Source: Streptomyces collinus Tu 365
Lineage (GTDB): Bacteria > Actinomycetota > Actinomycetes > Streptomycetales > Streptomycetaceae
Reading direction: 5' to 3'
Length of the DNA stretch: 64,000 bases
Assembly: GCF_000444875.1 (NCBI RefSeq)
Contig: NC_022001.1
Span: forward strand, 21,048-85,047
The notes under the pieces are model-generated. The model was not told the origin of the DNA and did not search any database. It saw only the letters and a list, made by a program, of their open reading frames with translations. The translations under genes were made by a program, and so were the position numbers. Of the stretch, positions 49,512 to 56,360 are shown in pieces. Each line of letters begins with the position of its first letter. The stretch's first letter is position 1.

Positions 49512-50198
49512 TCAGCGGGCTGCGGTGACGGTGACCGGTACGTCGGGGCAGCGGCTGAGCTCCTCGGTGAGCGCGCTCTGTTCGGCCGCGTCGATGCTCA
49601 GGGCCCACCGGGTCTTGTCTGCGATCCAGTCGGTGACGTACTGGCAGCGGTAGCCGGCGGCCGGTGGCAGCCAGGTGGTGGGGTCCTGGTCGGCCTTGGA
49701 CCGGTTGGAGGCCGCAGAGACGGCGATGAGCGCGCGGTCGTCGCCGAGGTCGTTGGCGTAGGCCTCCCGCTCGGCGGCGGTCCAGGCGGAGGCGCCGGAG
49801 TCCCATGCCTCGGCGAGCGGGACGAGGTGGTCGATGTCCAGGCCGCTGGGTCCGTGGATGTACCGGTCGTCATACGGGCTGTACCACTCTCCGCCGCTCA
49901 GCTTGCACCCGGCGCCCTGCTCCGGGGCGATCACGGCCTCGGCTTTCAGCACCTCTGCGCGTGTATTGCAGCCGTCCTTGTCGGCGTCCACCCAGTGCTT
50001 GAACTTCGTCCGCTCGTATCCCGTGCGGTCCTCATCGCGTACGGGGAGGCCTGCGAGGGCATCGCGGACGGGCACGGTCACGGTGTCACCGGGCGCGGCG
50101 TGCGCTGCGAATGCGGTGGCCGGCGCGGCATGAGCAGCGGCAGGGATGAGCAGCGCGGCGACGGCGGCGGCTGCGGAGGCGGTGCGGACGAAACGCAC
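49512..50198 (-). CDS. Secreted HNH/DUF1524 nuclease
   Basis: 228 residues from a GTG. A signal peptide (FVRTASAAAAVAALLIPAAA, cleaved after AHA) leads to YERTKFKHWVDADKDGCNTR, then LDIDHLVPLAEAWDSGASAW, then SNRSKADQDPTTWLPP. These are the DHLVPL and ADQDPxxWLPP motifs of secreted GmrSD/DUF1524-type HNH nucleases. It should cut DNA outside the cell. It is related in type to the nuclease at 31.2 kb but not a close copy. Confidence 0.85.
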   Translation of the reverse strand: MRFVRTASAAAAVAALLIPAAAHAAPATAFAAHAAPGDTVTVPVRDALAGLPVRDEDRTGYERTKFKHWVDADKDGCNTRAEVLKAEAVIAPEQGAGCKLSGGEWYSPYDDRYIHGPSGLDIDHLVPLAEAWDSGASAWTAAEREAYANDLGDDRALIAVSAASNRSKADQDPTTWLPPAAGYRCQYVTDWIADKTRWALSIDAAEQSALTEELSRCPDVPVTVTAAR

Positions 50199-50337
50199 AG
50201 GACGGCATCCTCTCGAAGATCACGAACTGGTCGTGATCTTCGTAGCGTCACCATGCCGCGCCGCGCCCGGTGACGGGCTCTGGCCCTACCCGATCGGGCG
50301 GTAAGTCGGAATTTCAACGGTGCTGTTTGAGTCAGCG

Positions 50338-50497
50338 CCATGACCGCACCACCTCCGCCACCCGACCCAACACGGCGCTCCCACCGCTCGCCCCACCGCC
50401 CCGTGCCTACCTGATGCACCTGCGGCGCGGGCTGGCGTACGGCACCGGCACCGCCTTCACCGGCCTGCTCGCCTACTGGATCCAGCAACGGATCTGA
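50338..50497 (+). pseudogene. Frameshifted copy of the 50-residue membrane peptide
   Basis: Starts MTAPPPPPDPTRRSHRSPHR like the intact gene at 41.5 kb, then an insertion (extra CCCGT-type bases near 50400) shifts the frame to a stop at PVPT. The other frame carries the rest, LRRGLAYGTGTAFTGLLAYW and IQQRI. The sigma and partner genes are absent here. Confidence 0.8.
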
Positions 50498-50598
50498 TCC
50501 CAGGCGCACCAAACCAGCGGGCCCGCCGGGCACTGCACCAAGCCGCACGGGCATTGTGGCCCCTCACCCGGACGTCACCCCGCCCTGGGAGGCGATCC

Positions 50599-51033
50599 TC
50601 AGGCGCCGCAGGGAGTGTTGTTGTTGCGGAGGCTGTGGGTGGTGTCGTTGAGCTGGTAGGAGCGCAGATCGCTGATGGTGCCGCCCTCGCGGCCGACACA
50701 GACGTGCCGGCCGAAGTAGTTGTCCTTCTGGTAGATACGCGCGGTGCGGCTGCTGTTGTTGATGACGGAGCTTCCCTTGCCGCGGATGTAGTCCGGCAGA
50801 TGTCGCACGGACCCGTCGACGGCGCGCTTGACGTAGGGCTGGCCGTTGAAGTCGATGTCGGGGTAGATGCACACGAACCCCCGCGGGCAGGCGATCTGGT
50901 CCCGCGACACCGAAGGGGTCGTGGCGTGAGCGGACGCGAGGCCGAGCAGCGATGCGGCCAGGACGGTCGGGACCGCGGTGGTGAGCAGCGTGGCCGCTCC
51001 CGTGCGCAGGCGCCGTAAGCGTGGAAGTGTCAT
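50599..51033 (-). CDS. Secreted peptidase-inhibitor-like protein (family I36)
   Basis: 144 residues from the ATG at 51033, with GGCGGAGG just upstream. A signal peptide (TGAATLLTTAVPTVLAASLL, cleaved near AHA) precedes a crystallin-type domain: CPRGFVCIYPDIDFNGQPY, NNSSRTARIYQKDNYFGRHV, SYQLNDTTHSLRNNNTPCGA. Paired Cys and the gamma-crystallin motif match family I36 metalloprotease inhibitors of Streptomyces. Its 3' end is duplicated in the scar near 41.8 kb. Confidence 0.85.
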   Translation of the reverse strand: MTLPRLRRLRTGAATLLTTAVPTVLAASLLGLASAHATTPSVSRDQIACPRGFVCIYPDIDFNGQPYVKRAVDGSVRHLPDYIRGKGSSVINNSSRTARIYQKDNYFGRHVCVGREGGTISDLRSYQLNDTTHSLRNNNTPCGA

Positions 51034-51389
51034 GACCTCCGCCTGTCCGGGCGGAACGCTTCGCCATTCCGCTTGCCGCCGCCATTCATCCAGACGAGCG
51101 AGTCGGCGGCCACCAGAGCGAATGAGACCCGCGCAGCTACTCCGTGGTCAGCTGAAAGCAGGGCTTATGCCAGCGGGCCTCGCACCAGGAGAAGACGCGG
51201 GACGCCGCCAGACCGAGCGCGATCACCCCGAGCAGCCACGGGCTGGCCGGGACGCGCGCAGGCTGTCGTTCATACCTTTCGCCTTTCCAGGCCGGCAAAC
51301 ACGGTCCCGCGGGCCGTGCCACCCGCGACGCGCGGATGATCAACCGCGCTGTAGGCCGACCTCCGCACGGCCCGCACTAGGCGGTCGGC
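51034..51389. other. Stretch with a doubtful small membrane-protein frame
   Basis: A minus-strand frame ending at 51137 encodes PWLLGVIALGLAASRVFSWC and EARWHKPCFQLTTE, a plausible membrane peptide. The likely start (ATG after GAAAGG near 51273) is in another frame, so it is either frameshifted or not a gene. Nothing else is seen. Confidence 0.3.
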
Positions 51390-51700
51390 CTAGTCGGGGA
51401 TGCCGAGTGCGGTGTCGGGCCGGCAGTGGACGCACGCCGGTACCTGCCGCCGCAGGGCGTCGAGTGCCTGCTCGCGTGTCGCGGGGCGGCAGCGCCCACT
51501 CTTGGCTGCGGCCCAGCAGTCGCCGGTGTGCACGGCGTCGATGTTGCTGCGGTTGAGCCCGTGCTGGATCAGCCACTCCGGCTGCGGCGGCCGCATTTCT
51601 TCGCCCTGCCGCCGCTCGTGTTCTCGCCGTTCCCCCTCGGTGGTCTACCGGTCGATCAGGGCAAGCTGCCGCGCACTCTGCCCTCGTAGGCCGCCCACGC
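51390..51700 (-). pseudogene. Nonsense-interrupted DUF6233-like gene
   Basis: LALIDR is followed by TAG where the intact paralogue (54.1-54.5 kb) has Trp. The chain then continues as EWLIQHGLNRSNIDAVHTGD, CWAAAKSGRCRPAT and CVHCRPDTALGIPD, identical or nearly so to the intact copy. The N-terminus is degraded. It is a recent duplicate that has died. Confidence 0.8.
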
Positions 51701-51936
51701 CTCGAACAACGACCTCACGCTTTCCCAGCCCGGGTATGCAAGGTGGAGCTGTCGTAGCGCTTGCTGGCCACCACGGTCACCGTTCCTGCGCCACCCTGCC
51801 CCTACGTGGCTGAAACCGATCAAAACGGGATGCAATCAGTGCGTCGGACGTGTTTGTATGCGGCCAACGCGACGGGGGCGTAGCTGAGTTGACCGGTAGG
51901 CCCTTGTCGAACGTGGGTCAACACAGGGGGTACAAG

Positions 51937-52983
51937 TTGAAATTGAGAGCGCTGATCACAACGGGGGCTGTGGCGCTGGGGCTGCTGGGAACGGCTGCCG
52001 CTCCGTCAGCTGTGGCCGATCAGCCCAGTCCCGGACAGCTGCGTGTCACCGTTGGTCCGGCTCGGTCCCAGGTGAACGGATTCGCAGCCGGGCCGGCATC
52101 CAATGCCACCTGCACCGTCAACAAGATCACGATCAACCGCTTCAGCGAGTGCGAGTGGGTGACCATCCACGTCGACGTCATCAAGGTCATCGACGGGCGA
52201 CCCGTCATCGAAGGCACCGTCGACTTTGACGTCAAGCACCAGATGACCCTGAAGACGAACTCCGCCAACTGGTCGGAGAAGTTCCACGTCTCCAAGGCGC
52301 GCACTACGCGCGCGGGCAAGGGCGTTGCCGTCAACATCGCCGCTGCTTCGGGAGGCGGCACCAAGGCCAGCGTCCACTTCTCGCAGGGCCACATCCTCAG
52401 CAGCGGTGCGGCGGATGGCAGCGTCGGCTACAAGACCAGCATCCCTCCGAAGAAGATCAACCCGAAGGCGAAAACCAAGTACACCTACACCTTCACCAAG
52501 CCCGGCTACACCCCGGGCACCGTCTCCTACGACTCGGCCGTCTACCGCTGCGACAACTACTACGGCAGCAGTCGAACCAGCCGGGCCGGCTGCGCCATCC
52601 CGGAAGTCCCCACCGCCGTGAGCATGGTCGGCCTGGCCCGCATCGACGAAGGCATCCGCAAGCTCCGTGCACGTGGCGGCCACTACGGTGATCCCAACGG
52701 CGGCAAGCCGCTGCACTGGATGATCAACAAGCGGCAGGAGGACGCGAACCGGAAGGCGGTGTGCCCGCGTACCGCACCGCCGGACATGCAGCGCGCCGGT
52801 CGTACCTCCTGCGACGAGTACCCCTTCGCCTCCTCGTATGAGGGCGGCACGCATCTCCACGCCAACCAGCGGGAGATCACCTGGGTGAAGGTTCAGGAGA
52901 ACAAGTCCCAGGGCGGACGCATCACGGCGTGGCGCGGCCAGATGCACGTCATGGACCACGACCCCTTCTATGTGATCGCCTAA
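51937..52983 (+). CDS. Secreted NucA/NucB-type deoxyribonuclease
   Basis: 348 residues from a TTG with AGGGGG six bases upstream. A signal peptide (LITTGAVALGLLGTAAAPSA) is followed by a beta-rich domain (about 30-230: CEWVTIHVDVIKVIDGRPVI and others), then a C-terminal nuclease domain with RTSCDEYPFASSYEGGTHLH, the SCDEYPFA motif of NucA/NucB. The N-terminal part may bind the surface or mask the nuclease. It probably degrades extracellular DNA; the 198-residue gene follows 86 bp downstream. Confidence 0.85.
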   Translation: MKLRALITTGAVALGLLGTAAAPSAVADQPSPGQLRVTVGPARSQVNGFAAGPASNATCTVNKITINRFSECEWVTIHVDVIKVIDGRPVIEGTVDFDVKHQMTLKTNSANWSEKFHVSKARTTRAGKGVAVNIAAASGGGTKASVHFSQGHILSSGAADGSVGYKTSIPPKKINPKAKTKYTYTFTKPGYTPGTVSYDSAVYRCDNYYGSSRTSRAGCAIPEVPTAVSMVGLARIDEGIRKLRARGGHYGDPNGGKPLHWMINKRQEDANRKAVCPRTAPPDMQRAGRTSCDEYPFASSYEGGTHLHANQREITWVKVQENKSQGGRITAWRGQMHVMDHDPFYVIA

Positions 52984-53069
52984 GCGCGGCTAGACTCACC
53001 GCCAGACAGGTGCCCCGCATCCCGGTGTGTTCGGGAGCGGGGCACTCTCTCCGTTGAAGGAGGGTCCCC

Positions 53070-53666
53070 ATGCTGATCCGTGAAGCTACGTTCACCGTCG
53101 ATCTTGGCGAGCACGGCTACCTCATCGGCTTCGACGACGACTATGACTTCCCGCACGAGATGCCGTTCGGCTGGCGCTGCGGCCCGGCCACGGACGCCAT
53201 CGCGGTCGTCCTGCCCACCACCGACACCGGTCCCTTGCAGATGACCGTTCAGGTGCACGACCGCCCGCCCGGCCCCGAGCCCGGTGACGGATGGGAGCCG
53301 GCGGAGGAGATGAGCCTGCTCGCCGACGTTCCCACCCTCTACCTCGCCACCATCGGGCAGGGCGACTTCTGGGACGCATGGCCCGAAGAGCAACCGCCCC
53401 TTGAGGCGCCGCCACCGGCTGCCGACAGCGGTGGCTGGGTCCGCATGCGCCTGTACTGCCACGTCGACGACCCCGAGCCGGGCATCGGCGACCACGGGGA
53501 AAGGCACCTGGTCCAGCTCTGGCCGGCCCCCCAAATGCCTCCCGTACACCCCGACATCAGTGAGACGGACCGGCAGGCACGAGCCGACTACGCCGCAGAT
53601 AGGGCCAAGCCCTTGGAGGACTACACCGCCACGTTCCCCTACCCCTACGGCGATGAAACCGACTGA
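53070..53666 (+). CDS. Acidic soluble protein downstream of the secreted nuclease
   Basis: 198 residues from the ATG at 53070, with GAAGGAGGG upstream. Strongly acidic and Trp/Pro-rich (FDDDYDFPHEMPFGWRCGPA, LATIGQGDFWDAWPEEQPPL, MRLYCHVDDPEPG). It lacks a signal peptide. An acidic cytosolic protein encoded right after a secreted DNase could be an immunity protein, but the same family also occurs alone in actinomycetes, so this remains a guess. Confidence 0.6.
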   Translation: MLIREATFTVDLGEHGYLIGFDDDYDFPHEMPFGWRCGPATDAIAVVLPTTDTGPLQMTVQVHDRPPGPEPGDGWEPAEEMSLLADVPTLYLATIGQGDFWDAWPEEQPPLEAPPPAADSGGWVRMRLYCHVDDPEPGIGDHGERHLVQLWPAPQMPPVHPDISETDRQARADYAADRAKPLEDYTATFPYPYGDETD

Positions 53667-53796
53667 TGTCCGCGACGTGGGCGGTTCCACGTTCTGTTTC
53701 CTTTGGTGAGGTTCATGGTCGGGTCGGTGTGGAAGGCCGTCGAACCCGCCGGGTGGGACGTCCCGCGGGAGACCCGCCCGCGGCTGTGCGGCGAGT

Positions 53797-53867
53797 GTGG
53801 CGGTAGGTGACACCGGCCGCTGAGCCGGCGAAACGATGGGCCTTCCCACCCGGGTGGGAAGGCCCAT
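53797..53867. repeat. Hairpin element with a 32-bp perfect palindrome
   Basis: Bases 53836-53867 form a perfect palindrome (ATGGGCCTTCCCACCC and its inverse, no loop), preceded by a TGAC-x-CCGGC/GCCGGC dyad like that at 37592. It can end transcription from either side and is the second copy of this element in the window. Confidence 0.7.
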
Positions 53868-53879
53868 CTGCCATGCCCA

Positions 53880-53976
53880 GTTTGTGTGCGGGCCAGGGCC
53901 CAAGGGGTGAGGTGCCGTTGTGGCGGTCGACCTGGCGGCTGGCGCGCTCGCGGTTGAGGAAGGGGCGATGAGCCAT
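53880..53976 (-). pseudogene. 5' fragment of a paralogue of the 72-residue gene
   Basis: MAHRPFLNRERASRQVDRHN resembles the start of the intact protein at 54983 (MAHRPRPSRERALRQIERHA). The match ends after about 30 residues, at the hairpin element. A truncated duplicate. Confidence 0.5.
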
Positions 53977-54102
53977 GACGCCGCAGTCTGACAGAGGAGA
54001 CCGGCATCCCCTGTCCCGTCGTCAACCCAGCGACGGGTGAGCGGACCGCCACAGCACTGCGCGACGCGGGGCCTGCCAGGCTGGAGGGTCCGGATGGCCG
54101 GC

Positions 54103-54459
54103 CTAGTCGGGGATGCCGAGTGCGGTGTCGGGCCGGCAGTGGACACACGGCGGTATCTGCCGCCGCAGCGCGGCGAGTGCCTGCTCGTGTGTCGCGGGGC
54201 GGCAGCGTCCGCTCTTGGCTGCGGCCCAGCAGTCGCCGGTGTGCACGGCGTCGATGTTGCTGCGATTGAGACCGTGCTGGATTAGCCACTCCGGCTGCGG
54301 CGGCCGCCGCTCCTCGCCCTGCCGCCGCTCGCGTTCTCGCTGTTCCTCCTCGGCGATCCACCGGTCGATCAAGGCAAGCTGCTGTGCACTCTGCTGCTCG
54401 ACGACGCGGCGGGCGAACCGCAGCGTGTCCAGACGTGAGCCCGGATGGTCCTGGTCCAC
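54103..54459 (-). CDS. DUF6233-like small protein
   Basis: 118 residues from the GTG at 54459, with GGGAGGAG upstream. A helical N-terminal half (LDTLRFARRVVEQQSAQQLA) and a C-terminal half with PQPEWLIQHGLNRSNIDAVH, CWAAAKSGRC and CVHCRPDTALG; the four Cys may bind zinc. DUF6233 proteins are common small Streptomyces proteins of unknown function. It is divergent from the LexA-like regulator, and may share its operator. Two remnants of the same family lie in this window. Confidence 0.75.
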   Translation of the reverse strand: MDQDHPGSRLDTLRFARRVVEQQSAQQLALIDRWIAEEEQRERERRQGEERRPPQPEWLIQHGLNRSNIDAVHTGDCWAAAKSGRCRPATHEQALAALRRQIPPCVHCRPDTALGIPD

Positions 54460-54500
54460 CTCCCCGCTCCTCCCTGTACGGCCCGTGTATCCGCTTGCCG

Positions 54501-54528
54501 TAGAATTCGAACACATGCTCTAGTTCGA
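54501..54528. promoter_or_regulatory. Promoter with TCGAAC/GTTCGA operator
   Basis: TAGAAT (54501-54506) is a good -10 for the LexA-like gene. The dyad TCGAAC (54507-54512) and GTTCGA (54523-54528) follows immediately, with half-sites like those of Gram-positive LexA boxes but 10 bp apart instead of 4. It would block transcription start when bound. Confidence 0.65.
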
Positions 54529-54530
54529 GT

Positions 54531-54749
54531 ATGCATCGCGTTGACCACCTCACCGACACCCAGGAGCGCGTGCTGCGCTGCATCCGGCAGTCGATCGCCG
54601 ACCGCGGGGAAGCGCCCACGGTGGCCGAGATCGGGGCAGCGGTCGGCATGCGCAGCCGGGCCTCCGTCCATTACCAGCTGGTGGAGCTGGAGACGAAGCG
54701 CGCCATCGTCCGCGAGCCCGGCCGCTCTAGAGGGATCAGGCTCGCGTGA
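54531..54749 (+). CDS. LexA-type winged-helix regulator without protease domain
   Basis: 72 residues from the ATG at 54531. LTDTQERVLRCIRQSIADRG, APTVAEIGAAVGMRSRASVH and YQLVELETKRAIVREPGRSR match the LexA N-terminal DNA-binding domain. The C-terminal autoprotease is missing, so it is a short, non-cleavable relative. It probably binds the dyad directly upstream of itself. Its TGA overlaps the start of the next gene. Confidence 0.8.
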   Translation: MHRVDHLTDTQERVLRCIRQSIADRGEAPTVAEIGAAVGMRSRASVHYQLVELETKRAIVREPGRSRGIRLA

Positions 54750-54946
54750 ACGGCGCCGGCCGCTACCACCTGCTGCTCACCAGCGACGGCCGGCCGGTCC
54801 AGCACGGCTGGTGGTCGAACGAGGCGGTGGCGCGCGACAAGTGCCGGCGCTGGATCGGCTCGGTCGGCACTATGCCGACGCCTCGCGTCACCCTCACTGA
54901 CGAGGAGACGGGCACCGTGCTGACGGCCTGGCCCGAGACGTCGTAG
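54746..54946 (+). CDS. 66-residue protein coupled to the LexA-like regulator
   Basis: GTG start overlaps the regulator's stop (GTGA). GRYHLLLTSDGRPVQHGWWS, then KCRRWIGSVG and RVTLTDEETGTVLTAWPE look like a compact alpha/beta fold, possibly a small nucleotide- or phage-related module. No catalytic motif seen. Same operon as the regulator. Confidence 0.65.
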   Translation: MNGAGRYHLLLTSDGRPVQHGWWSNEAVARDKCRRWIGSVGTMPTPRVTLTDEETGTVLTAWPETS

Positions 54947-54982
54947 CTCTCTGCCATGCTGGCGCGGACGAAGGGGGACCCC

Positions 54983-55201
54983 ATGGCCCATCGCCCGCGC
55001 CCGAGCCGTGAGCGCGCTCTCAGGCAGATCGAGCGGCACGCCTTTGAGGTTGGCCCGGCCCTTCCGGCCCGGCGGCTGACGCCCGTCGAGCAGCAGTTGC
55101 TCGACGGGACGGCATCGGTGGTCACGGACATCGAGCCGTTGGCAACAACGCTGCACCAGGTGGCTCCGGCGGTAGATGAGTACCGCCTGCGCACGCGCTG
55201 A
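54983..55201 (+). CDS. 72-residue helical protein
   Basis: ATG at 54983 with AAGGGGGA four bases upstream. PRPSRERALRQIERHAFEVG, then LPARRLTPVEQQLLDGTASV and TTLHQVAPAVDEYR are basic to neutral helices, without membrane segments. A truncated relative lies at 53.9 kb. It probably belongs to the regulator operon. Function unknown. Confidence 0.6.
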   Translation: MAHRPRPSRERALRQIERHAFEVGPALPARRLTPVEQQLLDGTASVVTDIEPLATTLHQVAPAVDEYRLRTR

Positions 55202-55218
55202 CCCAGGGGCCGCTTCGC

Positions 55219-55464
55219 CTACTCGGCCGGGTCCTCGTCCGTGTGCCGGACTGCTTTCTTCACAGCCTGCTCCAGCTCGTAGCGATTGACACCCGCCGCC
55301 GCGGCGTGTGCGGTGATGGCCGCCTGCGCGGTCTCCGATGCTTCGCGCCAGCGGCGCCACTGGGCGTCGTACTCCGTCCCGGTGAGGCCCGCGAGCTTCG
55401 CGCGTTCCTGCTCGGCGGATCGTTCCAGCATGATCAGTTCATCGGGGACCTCTGCCACAGGCAC
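55219..55464 (-). CDS. 81-residue coiled-coil protein
   Basis: GTG start with AGGA just upstream (the same start is preserved in the broken copy at 29.9 kb). PVAEVPDELIMLERSAEQER, then GLTGTEYDAQWRRWREASET, then AQAAITAHAAAAGVNRYELE is a long helix-rich chain with spaced hydrophobics. It converges on the 72-residue gene. Unknown function; common in Streptomyces plasmid arms. Confidence 0.65.
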   Translation of the reverse strand: MPVAEVPDELIMLERSAEQERAKLAGLTGTEYDAQWRRWREASETAQAAITAHAAAAGVNRYELEQAVKKAVRHTDEDPAE

Positions 55465-55569
55465 GGATCCTAAGCAGCGCGCGCGACGCCTGGCCCATCT
55501 GGCCCGCCGACCGATCGGGTGGAGCCTCGTGATCATCGGCGGCGACGACGTCTGCGGCGACAGCTCTGA

Positions 55570-55773
55570 TCACCATGCTCCGGGTTCGGTAGCTGGGGAC
55601 ATCTGGCCCGAGGCCTCATGGCACAGGACGATGTCCGGGGCGGCCACCTTTTCGGCGCTGTGGCACAGCTGGCGCATCTGCCGAGGACAGGGCTGAGGGC
55701 GAGGCCGCGGGGAACCGTGGGCGCCTGATGGTGGTGTCGTGTCCTCGGATGGTGCCGGTGGGTCCGCGCACAC
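55570..55773 (-). pseudogene. C-terminal fragment of the 30-kb-type lipoprotein
   Basis: RQMRQLCHSAEKVAAPDIVL is nearly the end of the lipoprotein at 30.2 kb (RMRQLCRSAERVAASDIVSL). The signal peptide and stalk are missing or out of frame. It sits next to the 81-residue gene, as the 30-kb lipoprotein sits next to that gene's broken copy. Confidence 0.6.
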
Positions 55774-56042
55774 TGACCGTGCGGCCGCTCATGGCTCACC
55801 ACGCAGCACGTTCCTCTTCGCACAGACGCCATGCCGAGGCCAGACGCCCGAATTCGTGCGGAACCGGCCATACAGGACTTTGCAATCTCTTTACGGTGGC
55901 GGTGGCGAAACATTGGGCAACTGCTGCCCCTCCTCTGCCGGTTCGCTGTGCTTTCTCTTGAAGGCGTGTTCCTAGGGTCAGTGCAGTCCCCCGGAAGTCC
56001 GGTTCACGGACTTCCGCCTCCCCACTGATCTGGAGATGTCTG

Positions 56043-56345
56043 ATGCGTGCTCTGCCCCGTCGTGCCGCTCTCGCTGCTCCCGCCGCCGTCATGCTGTTCG
56101 CCCTCGTCGCCTGCGGCGGCGGCTCTGATTCCGGCACTGCAGTGGTGGCAGGCCTACTGGAGTCACCGTCGCGAGCGCACGACCGCGAATGTCCCACCCG
56201 ACGAGCGACCCCCCGCCGGATCATGAGCCTCTGCAGGGCGGCGGCGGCGCGTGCGGTGCGCGGGTCGCCGAACCGCGCTGGGCTGGCGAGTACAGCAGCA
56301 TGCCGATCGCCCGCATCACGCTCGCCGAGGACACCACTGACGTAA
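56043..56345 (+). pseudogene. Truncated lipoprotein gene
   Basis: MRALPRRAALAAPAAVMLFA, then LVACGGGSDS, is a good lipoprotein signal with Cys at the lipobox. After about 40 residues the chain turns into Arg/Pro-rich sense typical of a shifted frame, and another frame shows AGEYSSMPIARITLAEDTTD. It is probably a lipoprotein whose body was lost; a short real lipopeptide cannot be excluded. Confidence 0.45.
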
Positions 56346-56360
56346 GGCGACCATCACGGG

